DNA of 45,257 bases, taken from UBA4582 sp013204195. GTDB taxonomy: Bacteria; Pseudomonadota; Gammaproteobacteria; Pseudomonadales; Azotimanducaceae. The position numbers were made by a program, and so were the translations under genes. The notes beneath the pieces were generated by a model. That model ran no database searches and was not told where the DNA came from. It saw only the letters and a program-made list of their open reading frames with translations. Below, one piece after another: positions 32,579-41,785 of the stretch. The stretch spans positions 1-45,257 of the forward strand of contig CAWUUH010000050.1 in assembly GCA_963925735.1 (NCBI GenBank), written 5' to 3'. Every line of letters starts with the position of its first letter. The first letter of the stretch is position 1.

Positions 32579-33010
32579 TTGGCCACCACAGGTATCGTCT
32601 GCCCCCATTGTTTTGTGACCAATCGTGTACCGGATGCGCGGGTTGCTGATGCACCCACCTGTGGCAAATGCCGACTGCCGCTGTTTACGGGCAAGCCGAC
32701 GGCGGTCAATCTGGCGCAGTTTCAAAAGATGCTGCAATTTAACGATACACCGTTGATCGTCGACTTTTGGGCTGAGTGGTGTGGTCCTTGTAAAATGTTC
32801 GCGCCAACCTTTGCCCAGGCCACCGAGCAACTCGAGCCACGCTTTCGGCTGCTCAAGGTAGATACTGAAGCGAATCAGGAAATTGCGGCAAATTACCGAA
32901 TTCAATCAATCCCGACACTCGCGCTGTTTAAGCATGGTAAGGAGTCAGCGCGTCAAGCCGGCGCCCTGTCCTTATCGCAGTTTATGGGCTGGGTTGAGAG
33001 CAAAGCCTGA
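32579..33010 (+). CDS. trxC: thioredoxin 2 (TrxC)
   Basis: This cytoplasmic disulfide reductase, thioredoxin 2, carries an N-terminal zinc-binding extension. At 143 aa it is close to E. coli TrxC (139). The zinc ribbon is two CxxC pairs (CPHC near residue 9, CGKC near 30), and the redox site is WCGPC in WAEWCGPCKMF. A cis-proline is in SIPTLALF. The start is a TTG at 32579 with AAGGA 7 nt upstream, which puts the first CxxC close to the N-terminus as in homologues. The frame runs 20 codons further up without support. It lies 85 nt after dbpA. Confidence 0.94.
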   Translation: MATTGIVCPHCFVTNRVPDARVADAPTCGKCRLPLFTGKPTAVNLAQFQKMLQFNDTPLIVDFWAEWCGPCKMFAPTFAQATEQLEPRFRLLKVDTEANQEIAANYRIQSIPTLALFKHGKESARQAGALSLSQFMGWVESKA

Positions 33011-33025
33011 ACTGCGCCGCCAGAT

Positions 33026-33547
33026 TTAACCCATCACTTCAATTAAGCCCTCAAGGGCAGTGATCGCGGCCTGTTGGCGAATGTCTGTTCGGTCACCGGC
33101 AAACACAGAGTGGCGCGTTCGTTGAATCTCCGGCATGGCAATGTCGTCCAGGCGTCGAGCCCAGGCTAACCAGACGGTGCCGACGGGCGTTCCTATATCG
33201 TCGCCGGTGGGACCCGCAATACCGGTGACGGCTACCGACAGGTCGGCGACACTATGACCCAGGACGCCCAAGGCCATCTGACAAGCCACGATTTCACTGA
33301 TAGGCCCGTAGTGTTGCAGTGATTCCGTTGCGACCCCCAGCAGACGCTGTTTCGCTGTGTAGCTGTAGACCACCATGCCGCAGTCAAACCAGTCTGAACT
33401 ACCGGCGATACTCGTGCACAGCGTGGCGATCAGCCCTCCAGTACAGGATTCAGCGGTGGCGATTCGGTGCCCGCCAGATAATGCGAGCAGGCTCAAACGG
33501 CGTAACAGTGGCTGAATTGAAGTGTTACTGTCGATGATATCTGCCAT
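33026..33547 (-). CDS. pncC: nicotinamide-nucleotide amidase PncC (CinA C-terminal family)
   Basis: The 173-aa CinA C-terminal-domain protein deamidates nicotinamide mononucleotide to nicotinate mononucleotide in the NAD salvage cycle. The active-site blocks are TAESCTGGLIAT, VVYSYTAKQRLLGV, and TGIAGPTGDD followed by TPVGTVW. It is the short stand-alone type found in E. coli (YgaD/PncC), not the fused CinA. The ATG at 33547 was preferred. A GTG seven codons upstream is possible. It is convergent with trxC, whose stop is 15 nt away. NMN arises when DNA ligase uses NAD. Confidence 0.9.
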   Translation of the reverse strand: MADIIDSNTSIQPLLRRLSLLALSGGHRIATAESCTGGLIATLCTSIAGSSDWFDCGMVVYSYTAKQRLLGVATESLQHYGPISEIVACQMALGVLGHSVADLSVAVTGIAGPTGDDIGTPVGTVWLAWARRLDDIAMPEIQRTRHSVFAGDRTDIRQQAAITALEGLIEVMG

Positions 33548-33801
33548 GGCAAGGGTCAACCTGAACACAGAATTCGTTGGAGTATAGATGGGCGGGTTTC
33601 TGCAGGAGTTGTTTCACGTCAACGTAATTGTGGCGTCGCGTTTGTAAACTGAAGGCTGTTCCCGGTCGAGGTTGATGATGCTCTTCATTTGTGTTGCCCC
33701 GCGCTGTCCTCGTTGGCCGGCGGTTGTTATGTCAATATCTGTCCGGCGTATGCCGATCCGATTTAATCTGGTTAGCCGCACTCGGCGCTGGGCTGGTTGA
33801 G

Positions 33802-35814
33802 ATGACAGACCAGCCCCCGCGCTTGCCTACGCCTGATTCGCCAAAGCCTGATTCAAAGCCTGATTCACAGTCTGAGCCTACGTCTGACACGCCACCTGCC
33901 GGGGGGCCTCGGTCAAACTCGAACACACCACCCCAAGCGCCGGCGCCGGAAGAACAACAACCGCTATCCTCACAATCGTCACAAAGATCTTCCCAGCCAG
34001 CATCATCGCAACGTCGAGATGCGGCGACGCCCAGTCCTTGGCTTTCAGCGTTGATGTGGCTCGCGATCACGGTGATGACGGTGAATCTGTTGGTACGTAA
34101 CAATGCTGAGACCGGTGAAATTCCCTATTCGGCATTCAAACAACAGGTTCGGGATGGCAATATTCAGAGCATCGTGATCCGCGGTAGTGAAATCCGAGGC
34201 GTTTATCGATTTCCTAAGGCCGAGACAGATAATCGTTTCTCAACGATGCTGCCGACAATCGCTGATGCCCAACTCATGACCCTGCTGGAAGAAAGTAAAG
34301 TCGTCGTTAGCGTTCAGTCCACAGAATATTCGACTTGGGTGACGATCTTGATCAATATTTTTCCGTGGCTGTTGATTATTGGGCTTTTTCTGCTCAGCCG
34401 GCAAATGCTCGGCAAGCAGTTTTTGCCGGGCGGTGGGGGATTTACCAAGTCGCGGGCAAGACTCGCTGAGCCCGAAGATATTCATACGCGGTATGACGAT
34501 ATTGCGGGCCTCAATAGTGCCAAGGCGGATCTTCAGGAAGTGATTGAGTACCTGAAATTCCCGCAAAAATTTCGCCGCCTCGGCGCCAAGATACCCAAGG
34601 GCCTACTTTTGATGGGGCCGCCGGGTACCGGCAAAACCTTGCTCGCAAAAGCCACAGCAGGGGAGGCTGGGGTACCGTTTTTCAGCATCACTGGGTCTGA
34701 ATTTGTTGAAATGTTTGTTGGCGTGGGTGCCTCCCGCGTGCGGGATATGTTTTTGCAAGCGCGTGCTGCAGCACCGGCGTTGATTTTTATTGACGAGATC
34801 GATTCTGTCGGTCGGGCTCGCAGCGGCATGTTTGGTAACAATAATGATGAGCGTGAACAGACTCTGAACCAAATATTGGCAGAAATGGACGGCTTTAAGG
34901 AAGAGGAGACAGTGGTGGTGTTGGCAGCGACCAATCGCCCGGATGTGCTGGATGCCGCCCTGTTGCGTCCCGGGCGATTTGATCGCAAGGTCGTGCTCGA
35001 TTTGCCGCAGAAGCTTGCTCGGCAGGCCATACTTGCCGTGCATGCGCGAGGCAAACCGATCGAACCTGACGTGAATCTGGAGAGCATTGCGCTCGGCACC
35101 GTTGGTTTCTCAGGCGCTGATCTGGCGAACCTGGTCAACGAAGCCGCACTGCTGGCTGCTCGCGCGGAAAAAAACAGCATCAACCAAGCTGACTTCGAAA
35201 ATGCCAGAGACAAAATCATTCTCGGCGAGCGACGGGAAGCCTTATTTTCCGAAGAAGAGAAACGCCGTACTGCTTATCATGAAGCGGGTCATGCCCTGAC
35301 AGCTTTTTTTATGCCACATGGAGATACCTTGCGCAAAATTTCCATTATCCCCAGGGGCCGTGCTTTAGGTGTCACGGAACAATCTCCCAAGGAGGATATG
35401 TTGAATTACTCTCAGCACTATCTGGAAGATCGGCTAGCGATATTGTTAGGGGGAAGAGTGGCTGAAAATCTAGTATTTGAAGAAGCCAGCTCCGGTGCGG
35501 CAGACGATTTAAAACAGGCTACCCATCTAGCCAGACACATGATCCAAGAGTGGGGTATGAGCAATGTGCTGGGCCCCGTCACTTACCGGGAAACCGAACA
35601 AACCTTCCTCGGCCAGGAGGTCAGCCCGCCACGGGTCTATAGCGAGCATACCGCTGAAATTATTGATGCTGAGATAACTCGCCTGATTAAGGCTAGCGAG
35701 CAGAGGGCATTGGCGGTTCAGCAACAGTACCGTGACAAGCTCGATAAACTTGCGGCTGCGTTGCTCGAGCAGGAAACCTTGGGAGAGGAAGAGATCACTG
35801 CGATTCTTGCTTAA
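33802..35814 (+). CDS. ftsH: FtsH-type ATP-dependent zinc metalloprotease with long N-terminal tail
   Basis: This 670-aa membrane AAA+ protease unfolds and degrades membrane and cytoplasmic proteins. An extended Pro/Ser/Gln-rich tail (residues 1-78) precedes the first membrane helix (80-98), a periplasmic domain and the second helix (179-199). The ATPase has Walker A GPPGTGKT (272-279), Walker B LIFIDEID and the arginine-finger SRH. The zinc site is HEAGH (493-497) with a further acidic ligand in AADDLKQAT. Ordinary FtsH starts almost directly at helix 1, so the roughly 80-residue cytosolic tail is unusual. No rrmJ/ftsJ or folP neighbour is present, which suggests this is a second copy. The ATG at 33802 was chosen; the frame is open back to 33691. 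Its end overlaps the Na/Pi gene by 20 nt on the opposite strand. Confidence 0.92.
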   Translation: MTDQPPRLPTPDSPKPDSKPDSQSEPTSDTPPAGGPRSNSNTPPQAPAPEEQQPLSSQSSQRSSQPASSQRRDAATPSPWLSALMWLAITVMTVNLLVRNNAETGEIPYSAFKQQVRDGNIQSIVIRGSEIRGVYRFPKAETDNRFSTMLPTIADAQLMTLLEESKVVVSVQSTEYSTWVTILINIFPWLLIIGLFLLSRQMLGKQFLPGGGGFTKSRARLAEPEDIHTRYDDIAGLNSAKADLQEVIEYLKFPQKFRRLGAKIPKGLLLMGPPGTGKTLLAKATAGEAGVPFFSITGSEFVEMFVGVGASRVRDMFLQARAAAPALIFIDEIDSVGRARSGMFGNNNDEREQTLNQILAEMDGFKEEETVVVLAATNRPDVLDAALLRPGRFDRKVVLDLPQKLARQAILAVHARGKPIEPDVNLESIALGTVGFSGADLANLVNEAALLAARAEKNSINQADFENARDKIILGERREALFSEEEKRRTAYHEAGHALTAFFMPHGDTLRKISIIPRGRALGVTEQSPKEDMLNYSQHYLEDRLAILLGGRVAENLVFEEASSGAADDLKQATHLARHMIQEWGMSNVLGPVTYRETEQTFLGQEVSPPRVYSEHTAEIIDAEITRLIKASEQRALAVQQQYRDKLDKLAAALLEQETLGEEEITAILA

Positions 35815-37522
35815 GGATTTTGCGCGGTTGCGGGATGGTCTGAACGCCAGCCAAAATATCTTCCTCCAGATTGAGCAGTACACGCACCGCCTCAAACAAG
35901 GCGGTGGTGGACAAATACGCGGCCCGGTTAATATTCAGTAAATTAGCGATCTCATGGTTTAAATGCTTGTCAGCGCCCACGACTGTGTAGATTTCATTGA
36001 GATACCATTCGTAGCCACGCCGTACTTGCCGATAGAGCTCAACGTACTCGTTTGCAATATTCGAGCTTGCAGGCACGGCCATCAGCGTTGCCAACCCGTG
36101 ATAGTTACCGGTGACGTACAAGCAAAAGCTGGCGTACAGGTCGTGAATAGTACCTGAAGGACTAACCCGGAACTCATCAACGTTGTGGCGAATATCCTTG
36201 ATGAACTTCGCGGCATAAGTGGCGTTGCGAACGGCGTGATTCAACTGCGTGACCAGACGCAAGTCTTCCTCTTCCTTGGCATCTCGCTGAATCGCATAGG
36301 TGTATCCCAGCACTTCACTTTCTGTTTGTTTGAGTAATTTGTATTCTTGTTCGTAGCGCGCCACATAACGCAGCGGCTCACCTGCAAGCAATTCACTATT
36401 CTCATCGAATACCGCATGAGCGTGGATGTGAAAGCTATGCATGTTCAACCGAATCGCATTGAAGAGCATGCGGGTCAGCTCTTTACGAACAGCTTCAATC
36501 GCGCCGTCAGGTACGCTGCTGGAGACCTTGTGAATATAGGCTGTGGCGCCAGGCGTGAGGCTTCGTTCTGGGGCCATCCAGTTGAGCAGGCCGATAAAGG
36601 GATCTAAAAACGGTAGAAATATCAAAATCCCTAAAAAATTAAACAAAGAGTGGAATAAGACGAGCACGAACAGTGGGTCGCTGGCACCGAACACGTTGTG
36701 GATGATAAATACGAAGAGGGGCAAGCAAAGCAGGGCGACGATAGCGGTGAGTAAATTAAAGATAAGGTGGGCATAAGCGACTCTGCGCTTTTCCACCAAT
36801 CCGTCCACGGCACCGAGCAAGACAGTACTGGTCGTCCCTATGTTCGATCCGATGGCGATGGGTATAGCTTCAGTAACACTGATAACGCCTGCGTGCAGCG
36901 CGCTCAACACCACCATCATGACGACAGAGCTGGATTGAACCAGCGCTGTGAGCACTGCACCAATAAGACAATACACCAGCAGGCCCTGACCCCGCAGGAT
37001 GGCCGTGTCTACCTGCGGCACAAGATTCTCGAGGCTCGTGATGAGAGTCCCTAACCCCATGAGCAACAGCCCGAGGCCCAGGACCAGGTTGCCGAGGTAA
37101 TAGGGACGACGGCCCGCGGGTAAGAAGACGGTAAGAAACGCGCCTATTGCCACCAGGGGTTGGTAGAACCTCGCCAGGTCAAGTTTGAAGCCGAGGACGG
37201 CGAGCATCCAACCGGTAACGGTGGTGCCAAGGTTGCTGCCGAGGATCACTCCCAACGCGTTGCGCATCTCCAGCATGCCGGCACCGACGAAGGCCAGTAC
37301 GATCAAACCCACTAGCGAGCTGCTTTGCAAAAATGCGGTTACCAGGGTGCCGGTAAAAACGCCTTTAAGGGGAGAGTTAGTTTGTGCCTGAAGGAACTGC
37401 TTCAGAGTTTTCGATCCAATACCCTGCAGGCCCTGCTCGAGTAGATGCATGCCGAGCAGAAAGATGCCGATGCTGACGACGATGCTCCAAAGGTCCAGGG
37501 TACCTGTCGATATCGCGACCAC
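35795..37522 (-). CDS. Na/Pi cotransporter family protein (NptA/YjbB-like) with PhoU-like tail
   Basis: The 575-aa inner-membrane protein has two Na/Pi-cotransporter repeats. Each bears a QSSS motif (TAFLQSSSLVG near residue 65 and TALVQSSSVVM near 195) followed by a GSNLGTT/GSNIGTT motif, the pattern that defines the sodium:phosphate family. After about residue 335 comes a soluble helical domain resembling PhoU, typical of bacterial YjbB. It probably exports or co-transports phosphate with sodium. The GTG at 37522 has GGAGG 9 nt upstream. It is convergent and overlapping with the ftsH paralogue, so the two mRNAs share complementary 3' ends. Confidence 0.9.
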   Translation of the reverse strand: MVAISTGTLDLWSIVVSIGIFLLGMHLLEQGLQGIGSKTLKQFLQAQTNSPLKGVFTGTLVTAFLQSSSLVGLIVLAFVGAGMLEMRNALGVILGSNLGTTVTGWMLAVLGFKLDLARFYQPLVAIGAFLTVFLPAGRRPYYLGNLVLGLGLLLMGLGTLITSLENLVPQVDTAILRGQGLLVYCLIGAVLTALVQSSSVVMMVVLSALHAGVISVTEAIPIAIGSNIGTTSTVLLGAVDGLVEKRRVAYAHLIFNLLTAIVALLCLPLFVFIIHNVFGASDPLFVLVLFHSLFNFLGILIFLPFLDPFIGLLNWMAPERSLTPGATAYIHKVSSSVPDGAIEAVRKELTRMLFNAIRLNMHSFHIHAHAVFDENSELLAGEPLRYVARYEQEYKLLKQTESEVLGYTYAIQRDAKEEEDLRLVTQLNHAVRNATYAAKFIKDIRHNVDEFRVSPSGTIHDLYASFCLYVTGNYHGLATLMAVPASSNIANEYVELYRQVRRGYEWYLNEIYTVVGADKHLNHEIANLLNINRAAYLSTTALFEAVRVLLNLEEDILAGVQTIPQPRKILKQESQ

Positions 37523-37709
37523 AGTGGATAGCCTCCGGTATGTGAATTGAACAGCCAGTATCGGCGCTCGGTTGATTAAGACGCTTGACCCATATCATCT
37601 TCCACCGAGCTGCAAAACCCCTAAAGCCCCATGCTGGGGGTGACAAAAAAATGCTAACGCGGATGGTTATGGTTATAGTGAGCGCTAAATAAAGACCGGA
37701 AACCGCTAT

Positions 37710-38093
37710 ATGAATCTTGAGAAAGTCATCTTCGCATTCACGATTATTCTAGCTTTAACCCTTAATTTTGGTTTTTTTACGGGGGATATCGACAACGCTG
37801 CGCACCATAATGTTTACGAGCTCTACGCGGCGATCTTCGTCAATGCCATCGCGACGATCCTAAAGTTCGGCGATCGCACCCATATGGGCGCCGTACTACT
37901 CGCCACCAGTTTGGTTGCTAACATTCAACTAGTGGCCGCCGCGAGTGTCTGGGGTTTCGCCGTACATGCTACTGATATCGGTCTGACGCCAGCGACAGTC
38001 GCCAGTATCGTCTCCCTCGCCGGTGGTGCGGTGATTGCCAATACGATATCGGTGTCGCTACTGGTCATAGAAACCGTGATGCTACGTCGCTAG
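37710..38093 (+). CDS. DUF6394 membrane protein
   Basis: The 127-aa protein has four hydrophobic segments and matches the DUF6394 pattern as I know it: FGFFTGDIDNAAHHNVYELY (residues 20-39), LKFGDRTHMGAVLLATSLVA and a terminal ETVMLRR. The function of the family is unknown. It is typically encoded beside a potassium-channel gene, and here starts 21 nt before one, on the same strand. This supports a role as a channel accessory subunit, by context only. Confidence 0.8.
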   Translation: MNLEKVIFAFTIILALTLNFGFFTGDIDNAAHHNVYELYAAIFVNAIATILKFGDRTHMGAVLLATSLVANIQLVAAASVWGFAVHATDIGLTPATVASIVSLAGGAVIANTISVSLLVIETVMLRR

Positions 38094-38114
38094 CCTGCGA
38101 GTCTGGGGTAGACT

Positions 38115-39809
38115 ATGGATAGTATTATTTTTCTGATTCTGCGCCAGATGCGGGCTCCGCTGTTGTTGTTGTCAACGGTTTACGCGATAGCGACTCTGGG
38201 TCTCACATTGATACCCGGCATGGATGACAAGGGCCAAATCTGGTACATGGATTTCTTCCATGCCTTTTATTTCGTCACCTTTATGGGCACCACCATTGGC
38301 TTTGGTGAAATCCCGTATCCCTTTACCGATGCGCAGCGTATGTGGGCGCTCATCTTTATCTACATCACTGTGGCAACCTGGATTTATACCATTGGCGCGT
38401 TGATTCGCTTGTGGCAAAACGAGACGTTACAAAAGGCCTTGGCCGAGAACCGATTTCAGCGCCAGGTACGGCAAATAAGCGATCCTTTTTTTGTTGTCTG
38501 TGGCTACGGAGATACCGGTAGTCGACTGGTGAAATCGCTACGCAAACGTTTGATCCGGGCGTCGGTATTAGACCTGAAGCAGGACCGAATCGATGCCCTG
38601 ATGTTGGCGGAACATCCATTGTTTCTGCCCGGACTCCAAGCCGACGCCAGTACGCCACGCAATTTGGTCCTCGCCGGGATCATGCACCCACTGTGCAAAA
38701 GTGTAGTCGCGCTGACAGATGACAATGCGGTCAATCTGCATATCGCCATTACCGTGAAGGTTCTGAACCCGGAAACGAAGGTTATCTGCCGAGCAGACTC
38801 CCATGAGATTGAAGCGAACATGGCCTCCTTTGGTACCGATGCCATTATCGACCCCTTCGACAGCTTCGCTAAGGACCTAGGTCTAGCGGTAGATTATCCG
38901 TATCAATATATGCTCAGCGATTGGTTTCGTAATGAAAGCGGCGATACCCTAGCGCCCGTGATGCAACTCCCCAAAGGCCGCTGGATACTCTGTGGTTTTG
39001 GTCGATTTGGCCGGGCGATTCATCGCGAATTGCTGGCCGCAGGTATGACAGTACAAGTGATAGAGCCAAACAAAACCTTGGCTAATCTGCCAATGAATGC
39101 GGTGATCGGTGATGGCACCGAAGCGGTGACTTTGAACAAGGCTGACATCAGTCAGGCAGTAGGCATTATTGCCGGCGCAGATGATGACTCAAACAACCTT
39201 TCCATTATTGTCACGGCCAAAGAGCTGAACCCTGACTTGTTCGTAATAGCCCGCCAGAATCAACAATCCAATAGTCGGTTATTTAGCCATTCCGGCGCGC
39301 AGCTAGTCATGGAAGTCAGTGATGTCCTGGCGACTAAAATCAGGACCCTGCTGACTAATCCGTTAGTTGATGATTTTCTGAGTCTGGCAAGGGCCCATGA
39401 TGATAGCTGGGCCCAAAATCTGACAGAAAGAATTCGCAAGATATCACCCTTGGTATTTCCTGAAGTCTGGGAGTGCGTTATCGCTGCTGACAGTGCCCAT
39501 GCGGTTAGCGACGCGCTGACCCAGGGCACGGATGTCAGGGTTGAACATTTAACGCACGACCATCATGATCGCGATGTGAGCTTGCCGGTATTGGCGCTAC
39601 TGCATAGCAATGCACAAGGCACGTTTTGTATGCCCTCAGGGCATACTAGCTTGGCGGTGAATGACCGTTTGCTATTTGCAGGCAGCGCCGCCAGCCGTGC
39701 GCAGATGCAATGGAATTTACAAAACGAGGTCGCGCTCGGGTACCTGTTGACTGGCACCAGCCTGCCTCAAACCTGGCTCGGCCGGTGGCTGCAGCGCTCG
39801 AATAGCTGA
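38115..39809 (+). CDS. two-RCK potassium channel protein
   Basis: The 564-aa protein combines a two-helix pore (helices at about 15-34 and 75-97) with a selectivity filter TIGFGE at 60-65, a variant of the TVGYGD filter of K+ channels. Two cytosolic RCK/TrkA-N Rossmann domains follow, at about 125-250 (VVCGYGDTGS) and 290-410 (ILCGFGRFGR), with a C-terminal part that is TrkA-C-like. Such channels are gated by nucleotides or Ca2+ binding to the RCK ring. It is the downstream partner of DUF6394, separated by 21 nt. It is the second RCK-bearing membrane protein in 10 kb, but unlike the RyR/SLOG one it has a true filter. Confidence 0.9.
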   Translation: MDSIIFLILRQMRAPLLLLSTVYAIATLGLTLIPGMDDKGQIWYMDFFHAFYFVTFMGTTIGFGEIPYPFTDAQRMWALIFIYITVATWIYTIGALIRLWQNETLQKALAENRFQRQVRQISDPFFVVCGYGDTGSRLVKSLRKRLIRASVLDLKQDRIDALMLAEHPLFLPGLQADASTPRNLVLAGIMHPLCKSVVALTDDNAVNLHIAITVKVLNPETKVICRADSHEIEANMASFGTDAIIDPFDSFAKDLGLAVDYPYQYMLSDWFRNESGDTLAPVMQLPKGRWILCGFGRFGRAIHRELLAAGMTVQVIEPNKTLANLPMNAVIGDGTEAVTLNKADISQAVGIIAGADDDSNNLSIIVTAKELNPDLFVIARQNQQSNSRLFSHSGAQLVMEVSDVLATKIRTLLTNPLVDDFLSLARAHDDSWAQNLTERIRKISPLVFPEVWECVIAADSAHAVSDALTQGTDVRVEHLTHDHHDRDVSLPVLALLHSNAQGTFCMPSGHTSLAVNDRLLFAGSAASRAQMQWNLQNEVALGYLLTGTSLPQTWLGRWLQRSNS

Positions 39810-39812
39810 CTG

Positions 39813-40514
39813 TCAGCTGGGGGTGGGGTGATGCCTTATCCAGTCAAGCGTTGCGTTGGCAGCGAGCGAGTAAGCGCTGTCGGTCGCGGCTCCGCCTGCA
39901 TCGCGCTGACGTTTTTTGCCTTTGAGGGTTTTGAAACTATGGTCGGCGGTCGCCAGCCACAATAATGTCGCCATTGGCAATGCCTCAGTGACACCCCGCA
40001 GCAAGTCTTGCTCGGCCAGCGAGTCACGGGTTCCACTCAAAAACAATTGCGGTATGCGGATTCGCGGCAAATGCTCAGCTCTCGCCACGCCAGGCTTACC
40101 GCTGGGGTGCAACGGAAACGAACAATAGATAAGGCCCGCGCAACGAGCATCATGGGATTGCTCAACATAGTGAGACGCCATGCGTCCGCCAAACGAGTGC
40201 CCACCGATATAAAGGGGTATCTCTGTGGCCAGGCTCGCGCCCAAAGTGACGGCGGCTGCTAGGGTGCTCAGGCAGACCCCGAGACTGTTGGGCGGCTTAC
40301 GGCTTGACTCCATAAACGGGAAATTAAACCGCAGACTCGCAATTTGGACGTCAGCAAAGGCATCAGCAAGCGCCTGCATGTGTGCATGCTGCATACCGGC
40401 ACCGGCGCCATGGGCCAGCACCACTAGCGCCACGGGCGTCGATGGGCGCTGATAGATCGCAGAAACCTCACCCAGGTCAGCGGAAAGGCTTAGCATTTGA
40501 GGCCGTTGATGCAT
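39813..40514 (-). CDS. alpha/beta hydrolase, KANL3/Tex30-like
   Basis: The 233-aa hydrolase has the alpha/beta-fold catalytic triad: the nucleophile Ser in GGHSFGGR, the acid Asp in SGTRDSLA, and the His in TADHSFK. The N-terminal HGAGAGM and FNFPFMESSRKPPN block are typical of the KANL3/Tex30 (COG3571) group. It is cytoplasmic, and its substrate is unknown. The ATG has AGGA about 10 nt upstream. The gene is convergent with the potassium channel, with only 3 nt between stops. Confidence 0.87.
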   Translation of the reverse strand: MHQRPQMLSLSADLGEVSAIYQRPSTPVALVVLAHGAGAGMQHAHMQALADAFADVQIASLRFNFPFMESSRKPPNSLGVCLSTLAAAVTLGASLATEIPLYIGGHSFGGRMASHYVEQSHDARCAGLIYCSFPLHPSGKPGVARAEHLPRIRIPQLFLSGTRDSLAEQDLLRGVTEALPMATLLWLATADHSFKTLKGKKRQRDAGGAATDSAYSLAANATLDWIRHHPTPS

Positions 40515-40817
40515 GATAACGGGTTCCTGATCGAGATTGATTCATCGCCACCCACTGACTGACTGAGTGAGTGAGTGAGACCACACCGTCGCGGCGCGAG
40601 GTGTGAGCACACCGCGATTATGCCGTCTGCTAGGTTTGACAGCAATGGTACCTAATCTGGCAAATATTAACGTATGATGCTCGCTCAGACGCTGTCTTCG
40701 GGACATTTAGCACGACCCAATCATGACCCAATCAGGACCCCGCTGGAGACTGTCATGGGTGTTTGACGCAGCGCTTTGCGGTTTTCGCAGGCGCAATTAC
40801 CTATTAGGGACTCAACT
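40515..40817. other. spacer with tetranucleotide repeats and competing hairpins
   Basis: This intergenic stretch has no gene. It holds (ACTG)x3 followed directly by (AGTG)x3 (40554-40577), and a CACACC (40582-40587), GGTGTG (40600-40605), CACACC (40608-40613) trio in which the middle element can pair with either neighbour. It separates the divergent hydrolase and CDF genes, so promoters for both must lie here, but none matches consensus well. Confidence 0.5.
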
Positions 40818-41729
40818 ATGGCAGGCACTGGCGGCTCTCCAGAAAAGGCCATTCTGTATGCCTTTTTGGCCAACACCGGTATCGCTATCGCAAAGTTAGC
40901 GGCGGCGATCTACACGTCCTCGGGCAGTATGTTGGCTGAAGCTATTCACTCTATGGCTGACTCCGGCAATCAGATTCTGCTCTACATCGGCCTGAAAGGT
41001 GCAGAAAGACCCGCAGACGCCAACCATCCTATGGGGTATGGCAAGCTCAGTTATTTCTGGAGTTTTATCGTGGCGCTGATGCTGTTCAGTGTCGGCGGCG
41101 TCTTTTCCATTTATGAAGGCTGGCACAAGCTCAGCTCAGCGACACCATTGAATGACCTGTGGGTCGGTATGCTGGTTCTGGCTGGGGCGATTATACTGGA
41201 GTCGTTCAGTTTGGCGGGGGCAGTGCGGGAAGCCAACCTGATGCGCGGCGAGCAGTCCTTTCGTCACTGGTTTAAACATACCCGTAATGCGGAAATTGTT
41301 GTGGTTCTGGGCGAGGACGTCGCGGCAATTATCGGTTTAATACTGGCGTTAGGTTTTCTGACCCTGACGTCGATAACGGGCGATCCGGTGTATGACGCTT
41401 TAGGCTCGATCTGTATCGGCGTGGTATTGATCATCGTGGCTATATTTATTGCCGTACGGGTCCAATCTCTCCTGGTGGGTAAATCCGCCGAACCTGAGCT
41501 GCAAGCATCTATTATTAAGGCCATCGAATCTGATCCAAATATTCATCGGTTGCTAAACACCATAACCCTGCAGTTTGGGCCCAAAGTCATGCTCGCAGCA
41601 AAGATCGAGATGACCCCAGGTATTAGCATCGAAGACGCCGTGACCCACATCAATCTGCTCGAGATCAGCATCAAGGCGCAGAACCCCACAGTTGGCTGGT
41701 GCTTCATTGAACCAGATTGCGTGGACTAG
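40818..41729 (+). CDS. cation diffusion facilitator, SLC30A9 (ZnT9)-like
   Basis: The 303-aa cation efflux protein has six membrane helices. Family marks are GSMLAEAIHSMADSGNQ in the second helix (metal ligands His and Asp) and NHPMGYGKLSYFWSF. In the fifth helix the usual HxxxD is replaced by GEDVAAIIGL, the ED-type site seen in SLC30A9/ZnT9. It may move zinc or another divalent ion in exchange for protons. The C-terminal domain (about 210-303) is the metallochaperone-like CDF tail. The ATG at 40818 has AGGGA 8 nt upstream. It ends before a terminator-like hairpin. Confidence 0.88.
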   Translation: MAGTGGSPEKAILYAFLANTGIAIAKLAAAIYTSSGSMLAEAIHSMADSGNQILLYIGLKGAERPADANHPMGYGKLSYFWSFIVALMLFSVGGVFSIYEGWHKLSSATPLNDLWVGMLVLAGAIILESFSLAGAVREANLMRGEQSFRHWFKHTRNAEIVVVLGEDVAAIIGLILALGFLTLTSITGDPVYDALGSICIGVVLIIVAIFIAVRVQSLLVGKSAEPELQASIIKAIESDPNIHRLLNTITLQFGPKVMLAAKIEMTPGISIEDAVTHINLLEISIKAQNPTVGWCFIEPDCVD

Positions 41730-41739
41730 ATATTATTAA

Positions 41740-41770
41740 GTTGTCTTAGTCTTCACCGACAACACTTTTT
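41740..41770 (+). terminator. probable intrinsic terminator after the CDF gene
   Basis: A 6-bp stem GTTGTC/GACAAC with a 12-nt loop is followed by ACTTTTT. The stem is short, so termination may be partial and the MFS gene could be partly read through. Confidence 0.35.
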
Positions 41771-41785
41771 GACAGAGACACGCCC

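Noticed and set aside
33616..33625. ACGTCAACGT as a LiuR-like operator
   Set aside because: Only four-base arms match, and no branched-chain catabolic gene is next to it, so the similarity is too weak to list.
33691..33801. Upstream extension of the FtsH paralogue
   Set aside because: The 37 extra residues have no FtsH homology and no ribosome binding site. The ATG at 33802 is preferred.
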